Source: Paramyrothecium sp. XJ0827
Lineage: Eukaryota > Ascomycota > Sordariomycetes > Hypocreales > Stachybotryaceae
DNA: 64,000 bases
Direction: 5' to 3'
Assembly (NCBI GenBank): GCA_020881915.1
Contig: JAJFPB010000012.1
Coordinates: forward strand, 620,001 to 684,000
Below are positions 20,427 to 31,190 of the stretch, in pieces. Every line of letters begins with the position of its first letter. Position 1 is the stretch's first letter. A model generated the notes under the pieces. That model was given only the letters and a program-made list of their open reading frames with translations, ran no database searches and was not told the origin of the DNA. The translations under genes were made by a program, and so were the position numbers.

Positions 20427-23066
20427 TCAAGCTGTTCGGTTAGAATCTCGAGGGAATTCAAGGTCCGCCATGACTTTGGTGACTTCGGCAAATGAAGACC
20501 ACCGTGCAGGACTGGCCTTTTGAAACAGCTCCACGAAAGTCCTCAAGATCTTCTTACCCTCATTCTTGTCTGCGTGAATGGAGAAAGTTGGCGACGAGCC
20601 ATCTTCATCGGTGCTACTGTCTTCTTCCTCTTCCATCGGTGAATCTCTGGCGCCGTTGTAGGCCCAAAGGATGGCTGCTCCATGATGAAGGCCAACAAAA
20701 GTGTTGAAATTGAACTTGGACCGCGCCCGACCGGAATCCGTCTGCTGCATGATGAGTGACCATATGGACCGCGCCCTTTCTACAGCCACCCGAGCTTTCG
20801 AGGATTGCGCCCACGTTCGAATGCTGTCGAGAACATCGTTACTGACCCTGCGATTGTCGGCCAGTCGATAGTGTATTCGATGGATGTCCTCCACCGGTGC
20901 GTAAAGACGCATGAGACTTAGATGATACAGGATGAGACCACTGAGTACATAGCTGCGATCTTGCTCAGTGCGCACAAGGGTCTTCACCAGCGGCAGTGCC
21001 TGTTCCCACTTGGCTAGCGCAGCTACCAGTCGTTGGCGCTCAGAAGCAAGGTCCGCCATTTGGTACGACTTGTTTTCCAGAAACTCTGTTTCCGAGTTGA
21101 ATGTAGCGCGCCGTCTTTTCTTGGTCGGCCTTCCGCTTGAAGAGGCGTCTCCTTCGGACGGCTCTCGGTTACAGGGCTGAACAACGTCAGTGTCACAGCC
21201 TCTGGTTAGACCTTCCAATACCTGACGATCGCGCGAAAACTTCCATACTAGGAGTTGGAGGCCGAATAGAAGAATCTCGTGCGCAACTGGCTCAAGCGGA
21301 GGCAACATTTCGTTCCTCTCCAGCAGGATATGATAAACATCAGAAGCTCGCAGCCCTTGGCTAGGAGTCGGGTAATGTTCAATCATTTCCAAAGCCAGTC
21401 TGGGCTCCAGCTCATCCGCGGTCCAAATCGCGTCGCAAGAAGGGAATTCGAGACCTATCTCATCCAGGCTTACGAGGGGCTTGGTATTTAGGAGCACGCT
21501 GGTGAAGGTGTCTCCGCGGAGGATCCCAAATGCAAGACGCCGGCGCTCCTCGATATTGAGCCATGCCTTAAAGCGGTCAGCATCTCCTGCGAGTCCTTTG
21601 AGGCGCCTGAAATGTTCCACTCGCTGTTGGTGGTGAGTAGCCGAAAAGAGACTCATGCGGCGTGCCTGAGTGGTCAGCAGCGTTCCCAAGTGCTGGGCGT
21701 AGGAGAAAGCTCTCGGCTGGCCGAAATAGAGAGCGGCAACCTGCGTGAGTAAACGAGCTTGGGCTAGCCAGATGAGATTGTCGTCGACATCGTCAAGCTC
21801 CACTGGTAGTACAAGACAGCGACGCAGAGCATTGTGCAACATGCTGCCAAACTCGGAGCCTTCCCGTCCCATGTACATGGCACCAATGGAGGCTAGGGCA
21901 AGGTAGAGAAGGGGGTGTATGGTGCCCCTATCAAGAGATTGGCGAGGAAGCAGTGGCCATAGTTTGTAGAAGTGTTCTTTGTAAAGCATGACGAAGTGCT
22001 GGAGAGCAGCGGACGTAGTAGTGAAAGGCGCCCCGGGGCTGAAGCCGAACGATGTGACTAAATGAGAGGACTCATCAGACCATGGATAATGCTGCCGGGC
22101 GGACGTAGTTTGCTCCACACCCAAGGGCTTTGAGGCCAGCGCCACCAAGTCATCGACAGCACGTCGGCGAAGCAGCATCGAGTCCACTTGAGGGCGTTCG
22201 TTTTCATCTTCACCAGGAGGGCTGATTGGCGCTGAGGCGAGGCTGTTTTCTTGGCGGCTAGACTGAGAAACATGGTTGGCTGCGTTATCTGGCGCTGAAA
22301 GGACGCTGCCCGAGGTTGCACAGAGAATCGACGACGGCTCGAGTTGGTGACCGTCACCAGGCTGAGCGCTGTATGGCGGTGGTGGCGGCGGCGCGGTATT
22401 GTCTAGACACAGTGCGGTATAGCCCGATGCAGTGGCGGGAGGGTCAGTGAGCGGATCGCCCGACAAGAAGAGGTTCTCGTGCAGCCAGGGCCAGGAGGTC
22501 AGCTCGGACAGGGCTGGATCCCAAGGCAGGGCGGCAGCCAGAAAGGAGATGTCAGGGTCACCATCATCAGCGGGAGGTGCGTCCAGTGAACGCACAGCTT
22601 GGTCGAGGCATAGCGAAAAGGAGGAAGAGGAGGTCGAAAGGGAGAGCAGCGCTGCAGCTGTGGAAACGGAGCTGGCGGTGGTGGGAGACACTGACGTGTC
22701 GTCACCGTCAGGGACAGTGGTGGACATGTGGCTAACGCGGCTCGAAGGACGATCAAAGTGGCAAGGATTTTGGGATCGATGGCACCTAGAACAGGGAGTC
22801 CGACCGTCGCACTTGATTTTGAGGTCGCGGCATCGGTTGCACGCCGTGTGGCAGCGCTTTCGGGAGACGACAACCGTATCCGAGAGCGGCGCAGCGGCGT
22901 CGGGCTGGTCGTGGAGCTTTAAGTGACGGGTGAGCAAATCTCGACGGCGGAAGGCCACGCCGCAAAGGTGGCAAACATGCTTGGCAGACTGTATGTGGTT
23001 CTGTGCATGGCGGGCCAGGGAGCCCTGGCTGGTGAATTCCTTGGAGCACTCGAGGCACTTGAACAT
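20427..23066 (-). CDS. Transcription factor with two C2H2 fingers plus Zn2Cys6 cluster
   Basis: 879 residues, one exon. Two C2H2 fingers lie at residues 4-24 (CLEC...H-x3-H) and 32-52 (CHLCGVAF...HLKLH). A Zn2Cys6 binuclear cluster follows, with cysteines 76, 79, 86, 92, 95 and 102. A long Ser/Thr/Pro-rich linker comes next, then a fungal-specific middle homology region (about residues 350-800; LLPRQSLDRGTIHPLLYLAL, then RRRLAFGILRGDTFTSVLLN). A basic patch KKRRRATF lies near 645. The C2H2 plus C6 pairing is a known fungal regulator architecture. It sits next to the FAH-family gene in the same orientation, so it is a plausible cluster regulator. Confidence 0.92.
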   Translation of the reverse strand: MFKCLECSKEFTSQGSLARHAQNHIQSAKHVCHLCGVAFRRRDLLTRHLKLHDQPDAAAPLSDTVVVSRKRCHTACNRCRDLKIKCDGRTPCSRCHRSQNPCHFDRPSSRVSHMSTTVPDGDDTSVSPTTASSVSTAAALLSLSTSSSSFSLCLDQAVRSLDAPPADDGDPDISFLAAALPWDPALSELTSWPWLHENLFLSGDPLTDPPATASGYTALCLDNTAPPPPPPYSAQPGDGHQLEPSSILCATSGSVLSAPDNAANHVSQSSRQENSLASAPISPPGEDENERPQVDSMLLRRRAVDDLVALASKPLGVEQTTSARQHYPWSDESSHLVTSFGFSPGAPFTTTSAALQHFVMLYKEHFYKLWPLLPRQSLDRGTIHPLLYLALASIGAMYMGREGSEFGSMLHNALRRCLVLPVELDDVDDNLIWLAQARLLTQVAALYFGQPRAFSYAQHLGTLLTTQARRMSLFSATHHQQRVEHFRRLKGLAGDADRFKAWLNIEERRRLAFGILRGDTFTSVLLNTKPLVSLDEIGLEFPSCDAIWTADELEPRLALEMIEHYPTPSQGLRASDVYHILLERNEMLPPLEPVAHEILLFGLQLLVWKFSRDRQVLEGLTRGCDTDVVQPCNREPSEGDASSSGRPTKKRRRATFNSETEFLENKSYQMADLASERQRLVAALAKWEQALPLVKTLVRTEQDRSYVLSGLILYHLSLMRLYAPVEDIHRIHYRLADNRRVSNDVLDSIRTWAQSSKARVAVERARSIWSLIMQQTDSGRARSKFNFNTFVGLHHGAAILWAYNGARDSPMEEEEDSSTDEDGSSPTFSIHADKNEGKKILRTFVELFQKASPARWSSFAEVTKVMADLEFPRDSNRTA

Positions 23067-23832
23067 TGGGTAGATGGGAAAAGCGAAGCGAAGAGAAGCG
23101 AAGCTCTTTTGGCAATGATGGGGTTAGGAAGAGCAGAAGAGGGAGACGAAGTTGCCGTTGTGTGTAGAAGATCCGCCTCCAATCTCCAATCAGGGCCATC
23201 CACTGCCTGTGCTAAAGGAATATCAAGACGAAGGTCAACTGGAGTGGGGATGCCGGTTGGGGGATCGTGAGGTGGTATGAGGTAAGTCGAGGCGAGGTTC
23301 GTGAAGATGGAACCGGGGGAACAAAAGTTGCAGGACAAGGCAGGGCAGGGCACTCTTTAGCGGGGGTGGGGAGAGCGGAGAGCCTGCAGCGCGGGGAAAC
23401 AGGTTACTCCAGGTACAGGACCTTGCCTAACCTGGTTTGGTCTAGGTACGTCTAGGCGGGAGGGGGGGGGGGCACTCTCAGTAAGAGGCGCCCTGGGTGT
23501 ACGGGGCTCTCCAGCATAACGTCAGTGTAGACAAAGACCCGGACCAGAAAAGTACGAGTAAACGTTCGCTATTAAGAGTACCGGTATCTTGCCTGACAAA
23601 TAATGTGGTCAAAGGGAAACCCGATATTTCATCACATACTTTCATCATCGTCCTTCATTTACATCTAACATTTGCGATCTAGCTTCCTTTGCTTCCCCGT
23701 CCGCAACCGAGGTAGGGTGGGAAAGACAAAGCCAACAAGCCATATCTCGTCTGCCCTCATGATTACCTTAAGCAAAGTTAGTTATATAAGGTAATACTAC
23801 CACACTCGCACATTCCATGACGGCTTCGTCCT
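23067..23832. other. Promoter of the C2H2/C6 regulator
   Basis: Holds repeated CCAGGTAC / CTAGGTAC-like boxes (23405-23455) and a G-rich run (about 23461-23472). No gene seen. Confidence 0.5.
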
Positions 23833-24806
23833 CTATTCAAACACCATGCGGTTCCTCAAGCGGCCGATCCCGCCGACCTCGACCTCGACCTGGTCGCCGG
23901 TCCGCAGGAACACCGGCGGCTTCATGAACAGCGCCACGCCGCCCGGCGTGCCCGTCATGATGAGCGAGCCGCGCTGCAGCGTCTGGCCCTGGCTGCAAAA
24001 GGCCACCAGCCTGCGCACGCCGAAGCACAGGTCCGCCGTGTTGCCCTGCTGCCGGACCTCGCCGTTGACCAGCGTCGTCAGCGGCAGCCCGCCGGCGTCG
24101 CCCAGCACCCGCGCCGACACCAGGCACGGCCCCAGCGGCGCGTACCGGTCGAACGACTTGCTGAAGCCCCACTGCGGCACCGGCCCGGCCTTGCCCGCCT
24201 CCCGCTGCCAGTCCCGCGCCGACACGTCGTTGCCCACCGTGTACGCCGCCACGTGCTCCAGCGCGTCCTGCTCGCTGATGTTCTTGCCCGCCTTGCCAAT
24301 CACCACCACCAGCTCGCCCTCGTAGTCGCACTGCTCCTGCGCGAGCTTAGGGATCGGGATGTCCTCGCCCCAGTCCGCCACCGCCGGCCCCGGCTTGGTG
24401 AACACGGTTGGAACTGTCGGTAGCGCCCGGCCTGTTTCGAGAACTGCAAAATGATCCCAACTGTCAGCCTCAACCTGGACGCGTGGCCCGCGGGCTGTCT
24501 TTGGGCCTTACTATGTGTCTTGTAGTTGAGCCCAATACACCGAATGATCGGGACATCCTTCTCTGTTAAGGGCCCCAGCAGCTTGCCTACCGTCTCAATC
24601 TTGCCACTGTCCTTGACATCAAACGGATTGGATCCTTCTAGCACCTTCACCTGCAGGGTGCCACTGGCGGCCAGCTCACCGACGTCTTCGTTGTCGTTGA
24701 CAATCGGCTCACCATAACGCGCGGGTCCACCGTCTGCGTCTTGGGGAAGGTACCTCACGAGTCTGTCCCATGGCACCAGTGGTGGTGTATTTGACGTTGA
24801 AGACAT
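23833..24806 (-). CDS. Fumarylacetoacetate hydrolase (FAH)-family enzyme
   Basis: Two exons (24806-24512, 24443-23833) joined by a 68-bp phase-1 intron give 301 residues, typical of the single-domain FAH family. The first exon ends in PIIRCIGLNYKTH. The second carries PTVFTKPGPAVADWGEDIPI, CDYEGELVVVIGK (metal-binding Glu pair), AYTVGNDVSARDWQ and SLIMTGTPGGVALFMKPP, all core family motifs. Family members cleave or isomerise 2-oxo acids made by ring opening (fumarylacetoacetate, 2-hydroxyhepta-2,4-diene-1,7-dioate, oxaloacetate). Placed divergently from an extradiol dioxygenase, it most simply processes the ring-opened product (inference). Exon 2 is far more GC-rich at third codon positions than exon 1 and the neighbours. 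Confidence 0.9.
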
Positions 24807-25458
24807 GTTTTAATGCAAGATAACGAATGTTTCCCTCCCTTTGCTTTTCGTTACGCCGTTGAATTAGGCGATGGTGGTTTAGGACGGTCGTGTCTGGAGA
24901 GCAGAGAGATGTTGCGATTTCAAGAGGAAGTCCGCCAGGCTGCAACAAACTCATAGATTTAAAAGGCTTGGCCTAATCATTCTCTGTTCCAACAGTTGCA
25001 CAGGTGTTGGCCTCCGGACACACATCCCAAAGCGTTTCCAATGCAAGCTTGGTGTGGAGATTGGGCTTCCGGTAGCTTTGCCACCTTATCCGGGTGGACG
25101 CCCCGAGTGCCACCGACTGTGCCTCTCGGTATCCGTCACTTTGGCTCGTCCTGGCCACCTTGTCTGAGTAAACTTGTCAATTCATTCCGACCAGACGCTA
25201 ATCTGCTAAGCCATCTCTCCTCGTCTGCAACGTCATACTCGAGCCCACGACCTGAAATAGGACCAGTCCAGCAATTGACCTCTTGTAGCGTGCCCAGTAG
25301 TGTACTCTTGATACGCGCAAGGCATCTTGATACTCACAGTAGCACAAGAGCGGAGGAAATCACTTCACGTAATCTTTTTAATCTTATCTTCCGTTTTCAC
25401 AAGAGAAGCGTAAAGCAGCAAACACACCTCAAAGTTTACTCTGAACATATCGAGCGAG
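24807..25458. promoter_or_regulatory. Divergent promoter, FAH-family enzyme / extradiol dioxygenase
   Basis: 652 bp between two divergent start codons. It contains TTGCCACCTTATCCGGG at 25078-25094, matching the element in the monooxygenase/P450 promoter, and a weaker relative GGCCACCTTGTC near 25155. The motif is about 270 bp from the FAH start and 365 bp from the dioxygenase start. Confidence 0.6.
25078..25094 (+). promoter_or_regulatory. Candidate operator, copy B of 17-bp shared motif
   Basis: TTGCCACCTTATCCGGG; 16 of 17 bases match copy A at 14823-14839. The distance to the leftward gene is close to that of copy A (both about 270 bp). Confidence 0.5.
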
Positions 25459-26555
25459 ATGCCTATTCCCAAGAATGATCTCCGCATTCGCCTGCTTCGC
25501 ACGGCATTTGTGGTCTACTATCACGCCGATATGACCAAAGCTAGAAAGTTCCTTGCCGACTTCGGCTTCGAAATTACCGAGGATCGTGGTGACGAGGTGT
25601 TCTACAGAGGCTACGGCCCCGAGCCCTATGTCTATGTGGCTCGACAAGCCAAAGGCGCAAAGGAGTTTGGCGGCGGCGCATATGAGGTAGAGTCTCGCCT
25701 GGAGCTCGAACGAGCAGCTAAACTACCCTCCGCATCCGCAATAGTACCGTTGGATGCGCCGGGCGGTGGTGAGATTGTGACTCTCACGGATCCGGTCGGA
25801 CAGAAGGTTCACCTCGTTTTTGGTCAGACCCGGCGCACACCAGACGACATAAACCTCGAGAAGCTCACCGTCAATTATGAGGACGAAAAGCCTCGCAAAG
25901 GGCGGTTTCAGAGATTCCACCACGGTCCCGCACCAGTCCATCGATGGGGTCACTATGGTGTGACGTACACCGAGGGCAAGTATCGGGAAATGTTTGATTG
26001 GTACACCCAGACGCTGGCTCTCGCACCATCGGACATTGTGGAAAAGAACGGCAAGGCCGTCACTTGCTTCTTCCACATTGACCGTGGACTCGAGTTTACC
26101 GACCATCACGCCTTCTTTTTCAAGGCGGCCAAGCCTGGGCAGCCGTCTACTGTGGCCCACGCCGCCTTCGAGGTGCATGACTTTGACATACAACAGCTGG
26201 GCCATCAATACCTCCAACAGCAAGGGTATGAGCTGTGCTGGGGTGTTGGCAGGGTAAGCGAAGCACTCTCCTACGCACAATTTTGTGATGATGGGACCAG
26301 CTTACCAAGTTCTTCGAACAGCACGTCCTCGGAAGCCAAGTGTTCGATTATTGGTTTGACCCAAGCAAGTTCATCGTCGTAAGTGGATCGACGGTTCGAT
26401 CCCGATGCTGAGGCAATGGCAACACTGACACCATACTCTGGTAGGAGCACTATGCTGACGGCGACCTCGTAAATTCGGAAACCAAGATTGCCACCGTCCA
26501 GGCCGGCCCAGATGCACTGTCAATTTGGGGGCCTCCCGTTCCGGATGTTTTCTGA
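25459..26555 (+). CDS. Type I extradiol ring-cleavage dioxygenase (VOC fold)
   Basis: Three exons (25459-26253, 26322-26378, 26445-26555) give 320 residues. There are two VOC modules: N-terminal LLRTAFVVYYHADMTKARKF and C-terminal HRWGHYGVTYTEGKYREMFD. The three Fe(II) ligands of the 2-His-1-Glu triad are in the expected places: His165 (GHYGV), His234 (VAHAAFEV) and Glu285 (FIVEHYADGD). FDYWFDPSKF before the Glu is typical of the catechol 2,3-dioxygenase / trihydroxytoluene-oxygenase-like group found in some fungi. Family chemistry: O2-dependent meta-cleavage of catechols to yellow semialdehydes. It shares a promoter with the FAH-family gene. Intron 1 ends at CGAACAG. A glyoxalase-like non-dioxygenase role is the main alternative. 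Confidence 0.88.
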
Positions 26556-27148
26556 AAGCTTTCCGTAGTGTAAAATGTGAGAGGGCCTGAGAGGAAGAGA
26601 TATCAGGCTAATAGCACCTACGGGCCTACCTGACAGGTTACAGTCTTTCCTCGAAAGTTGGTGAAGACGCCAGTAGCGGCTCTGGGAGCTGCTCGAAGAA
26701 TTTTCCCTAGTAGCTAGACAGTTTCTTCAATAGTCTAGAGTCTCAAAATTGGCATTGCAAACTTTGTAGCATTACTGCCGCGCTAGTTCGCTACTGGAAG
26801 ATTGGAGGCTGTCTTTCTTGATATCAACGGATGGAGTTCGGACAAACCCCATGAAGGCTGGATTGAACATAGTTGCCCAATACAAAGGCTAGCTGCGAAT
26901 ACAGATTGACAAGGTCCCTGGGCCTTTCGTAGGACCTGGGAACCGATTGCGTCACGTTGTATACACTAGGCTGTGCCAAATACAAACTTCGTGCCATATT
27001 ATTAGTCCCCGATAAAACTCTTCCTTGTCCACACAGCTTTGGAGCACACCTACCTAACCTACAATATCCTGATATTCCAGCGAGAGCCTAATTCCTCGCC
27101 AGTTACACAAGCTACTAGTGTCTGAAGTAAACTCATGCAGAGACGAGC
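26556..27148. other. Intergenic
   Basis: Dioxygenase 3' end and promoter of the Zn2Cys6 regulator. No gene seen. Confidence 0.5.
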
Positions 27149-29589
27149 ATGCCGCCTATTCGAACACCATCCACACGCTCAAAGGGAGCACCGAGCACGC
27201 CATTCACGCCGGCCTGTGAGCACTGCAGGATCTACAAGGTTGCCTGCGACAGACAATCTCCATGTAGCCGATGCGTTAAGAAAGGGATTTCGAAGATGTG
27301 CTTAAAGCCAGTGGCACTGGACAGGACCACCCCGGATGACGATGGTGCCGAGCTTTCGTCTACCGAAACCGCATCGCAAGCACAGGCCGGACCTGACCAC
27401 GCGCCCCTCCCGACACCCGGATCAGAGCACAGTCCTGAGACGGTCCAGGAGTCTCCTCAACCGCTTATGGTCACTGCAGCCAGCGGTCAGCATGGTTAGT
27501 ACAGGTGCCCGTTTGTGCAGCCGGGCGAGCATCGGGTGCGAACCCTCAGCGAGCCTTTGACTGACTTCATCCAAAAAGTGTACGTCGGCGACACAGCTGC
27601 AATATCATTTCTGCAATACCTTAGAAACACGATGAGGCATCATGCGGGACCATCTAACTTCACGGAAAGTCAAAACCGTCATACAATGCTTGAGGCAGAA
27701 TCTCCAGTGGAAGAGGATTTACTTTTCATGAATAACGTGAGCCATGAACGAATGCAGAAACTGGTTCATGACTTTTTGGAAGCTGTACGTCATTGGTTAT
27801 TTTCAGCCCCATTACTTCCATGGTTTGATTTGGGACTGACCTGGTGACAGTCAGGGGGCGTGCTACATCTATTTACAGATGGCCAGCTCAGGCGCCTCCT
27901 TCGGCGTGCGAGTGCTGGGTCCAGCAATGCATGCGCAGACCCAAACCACTCTACATTCAGGACGGAATGCAGCTCAGAGGGTCTTATCCCACTCCATCTT
28001 ATGATAGCCATCGGTGCGCAGAGTCGCGGCCAGAACGATGCCGACACGAGCTGGGGTCGCATGCACTTCAGCTGGGCACAGAGGCGTATCTTCAAAGGGA
28101 TGTTGCAGGACGTGGGCTTAGACATGGTAGTCAATTTCATTCTCACGGCCTTCTACCTCTTCGGTGCGTGCCGGAGGAACACAGCGATTCTGTACTTGGG
28201 TATTGCGAGTAGAACAGCAACAATCCTTGGCTTGCATTCCGCGGAGCTCGATCCCACACTCAGCCGCGAGCTCCAGCAGCAAAGGTCAGCTAAGATTCTA
28301 CCCCTTCCCTCCCCACCGTACTGACGACTAACTACGGCTAGGCTGAGGGTCTGGGCTAGCCTGTGCATCCTCGATGTTCATTTCAGCTCAATTTTGGGCC
28401 GTCCCACTTCCGTCGACCTCAGACACGAGCAGCCAGATCGGTTCGTGTCTCTGTACACAAGTGGAATGTGTAGCCGCGCTGTGGCCTTGCATGCGAGCTA
28501 CAAACTGGCGTTAATCGTGAGCGAAATCAACGCGACAATGGCGTTGCCCAAAACGCTCGACTTTGAGACGGCCGAAACGCTTCTTCAAAAACTTCGAGAT
28601 TGGGCGAGCTCCCTACCCATTTCTCTCAGGTCATCTTTGAGAGGCAAGGGCCAAATTGAGGGCGAGACAGAGCGTCAAAATGCCATGACGGCTCTCTACA
28701 CAGCCTGCGCGTACTACAATAGCGTTGCTGTACTTACTCGACCTTTCCTGGTGGCAAAGGTCAGCCATCTTCTTGAACTACAAAGCGACACTACTGTGTG
28801 CACGAGTGCGGCCTGCGAGAAAATGTTCAAGGGAGAGGTGTCTGAGCATCCAGCGCACAAGCTGTCACAGTCCTGCGTCACCGCGGCAATCAATATGATG
28901 CAGGTCTGCAGTGATGCTGCCAGTCTGGATCTACTGTCTAGCAACATGTGTATCATGCAGTAAGTTGCCGTTCGAACTTATCACAAGCTACCAATGTTCA
29001 ACCCTTGAATGCCACTGACACACGTTGGGCCACAAGATCCTGGATTTTCGGAATCGCGCTTATCCTCGGCTACTCACTTACGGCTTCTGAGTACATCTGG
29101 CACTCGGATGCGCCCAGGGCTTTTGAAGTATCGCAGGGAATTCTTGCGAAGCTGTCCAGGTGTAACACACAAGCCCACAGGCACAATACTCTCGTGGGCC
29201 AACTCTCCGAAGCAATCACTTCCTACTGGACCACGCTCCAATCAGCCCAGCACGACCGGCAGCCTGCAAGTTCGGAAAACTCAAGAGGCAGTAGCCAAGA
29301 TGGAGTGTTGACTCGCAACGACAAGGAGGCCCATGACACTGCCTCCCCCGCACAGGATACGGTGGCTTCGGACAACCCTTCTGATGGCAGCACAAACGGA
29401 ACTAGAAGCTTGTTCAACCCCAGATTGGAGCTACAGCCACGAGAGGGATGGAGGCCGGATCGAGTGGGCGCCGATTGTGGGGTACCCGATGACTTGGGTC
29501 TAATTCAGGTGTGGGATGATTACTCTGCGCTCTTTGGCCCATCTGTGGCTTTGGGCCCAGCGTTCTGCGCTTTCGAGGAGGCCCCATAA
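27149..29589 (+). CDS. Zn2Cys6 transcription factor with fungal-specific TF domain
   Basis: The DNA-binding cluster is at the N-terminus: cysteines 23, 26, 33, 39, 42 and 51. A Pro/Ser-rich linker and the middle homology region follow (GLIPLHLMIAIGAQSRGQND, then LYLGIASRTATILGLH, then LRVWASLCILDVHFSSILGR). Introns: one near 27450-27512 whose exact ends I could not fix (27449-27512 fits the frame with a weak GTCACT donor), 27785-27850, 28285-28341 and 28960-29036. The C-terminal exon (29037-29589) carries a low-complexity Ser/Asp stretch. It follows the dioxygenase on the same strand, so it is the best candidate for the pathway-specific activator (inference). Confidence 0.85.
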
Positions 29590-29899
29590 CCCGGGAAATG
29601 TGGTACAGAGAGGGATTGACCGCGGACTCTTACATGATCATCCCAGTAATTACAATCAAGTTAGGCCATTCAAACCTAAAATGTGCCTCCGAATACATAG
29701 TCCATGTGTTCTCAGGTACACAAGCAAGGGACACTGTCTGTCCGTCGCCATTGAGATCCACGCGGCCTGGTAAGAATTGGAGATAACCACTGCCAATGCA
29801 AGACTAGCGTAAAGACGAGCGCTCTCACACATCGCGAGGCACAGTTCAATCCCCAGAGCCAACGAGAGCCCCAGTTCAACCCTTTGTCCGTCACCTAAG

Positions 29900-30436
29900 A
29901 TGAATCCACGAAGCAGTGGCAGAAGCAACCACCCTGCGCCCATGGACTCTCAGCGAGTAAGGGTCACAAGAGCCTGCGATCCATGCCGCCAATCTCGCCG
30001 CAAGTGCGATTCCGACAGCCCCAGTTGTTACCACTGCATCGTCATGGGGCTGGAATGCTCGTATACCCAGAAACCCAGGAAGCGCGGCGTCCCTACTGGT
30101 TACATGTGGGCGCTCGAGGTCATACTTGCTTTGCTGATGGACGAGGACCCGACCAATGCGGAAGTGATCCGGCATTTCGTCGCCAGCAGCACTGCGAACA
30201 GGGAGCAGAGTGTTTCTATGTACAACGGGGATCTGACAAGGCAGCTCCATGCCAACTGGCGCGGCTTCGATGTGCAGAACATGATTTACGAATCGCTAGC
30301 CGGTGAAGACCCCCCATCAATGTATTGTAGAGCCCGAACGCATGGAGTGGTAGCTGGGACCGGCCCACGAGAGTTGAGGACAGACCCAGAAAAGCAGGAT
30401 GAAGAAGCGATCACGAGCACCTGGCCGCTAGTTTAA
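29900..30436 (+). CDS. Short Zn2Cys6 DNA-binding protein without TF domain
   Basis: 178 residues. A complete binuclear cluster (Cys 26, 29, 36, 43, 46, 53; spacing C-x2-C-x6-C-x6-C-x2-C-x6-C) is followed by KPRKRGVPTGYMWALEVILA, the linker/dimerisation start found in long fungal regulators. The frame then ends after a Glu/Asp-rich tail with no middle homology region. I found no clear downstream exon continuing it within 30437-31190. It could be a truncated remnant, or a functional short form competing for the same sites as the regulator 300 bp upstream. No signal for nuclear export or membrane. Confidence 0.7.
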   Translation: MNPRSSGRSNHPAPMDSQRVRVTRACDPCRQSRRKCDSDSPSCYHCIVMGLECSYTQKPRKRGVPTGYMWALEVILALLMDEDPTNAEVIRHFVASSTANREQSVSMYNGDLTRQLHANWRGFDVQNMIYESLAGEDPPSMYCRARTHGVVAGTGPRELRTDPEKQDEEAITSTWPLV

Positions 30437-31190
30437 GCTTAGCAACAACGAGAAAGACTAGTCATCAAATGTATGTTTGCCAAAGATCAAGGGTTAGAGA
30501 AACCCACATGGTCGTTGTACGCCTTGCCCCCCGTCTCGAAGTCTTTTCATGGGTTTCTCTCCCTGTAGAATGGCATTGCTTTGACCCCATGATTACCCCA
30601 GACTCTTCCCCGACGTGGAGCATCAGCTTGGCCGGTAGACTGATTTTCTTGGTCTTCGTAGATTCAGGCTAGGTCCTCGGGGCTCAAGTGACACTAGAGA
30701 TCGGCCTGGGCCGTGGTTGTGAAATCATTCTCAAAGCACTAGCCACTTTAACCGAGAACCATTTTTGGACTCCGAGTTATTGTGGAGAGCTTATATGAAA
30801 GACCAGCATGAATGGCGCCGCTCTGGCGGCAGTAGACCGGAACTAAACAAAGCCACTGCCAAGTGGCTAGTTCTTGGACAGAGACGCCTGACGTCGCCAG
30901 TAATTCTCAGCCGGCATACGAGCTTAACTTTGACGGTGGAACGGGGCCATATATTACATCTGGTAGAATATGGTGACGCTATCCAGGACAAAATAGCAAC
31001 ATACTTGGTGTGCTCATACAAACATCGCTCCTACCACCAAGCAGTACAAACGTGCAATCATTAGATTGGACGGCATCTTGGTCACAATGCTGCCAAACTT
31101 TCAAGAAGCCCCCGATGTGAGCCGCCCTACATGCCTATTTCCGAACCCCTTGCTCTAGAAACGGGACCTAATTGTACGCAGGGGACTAAA
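30437..31190. other. Intergenic
   Basis: 3' flank of the short Zn2Cys6 gene and promoter of the metallo-hydrolase. I looked for a continuation of the regulator and saw none. Confidence 0.45.

Noticed and set aside
26385..26415. GGTTCGATCCC, a tRNA T-loop-like string
   Set aside because: Lies in intron 2 of the dioxygenase; no pairing T-stem or acceptor stem around it.
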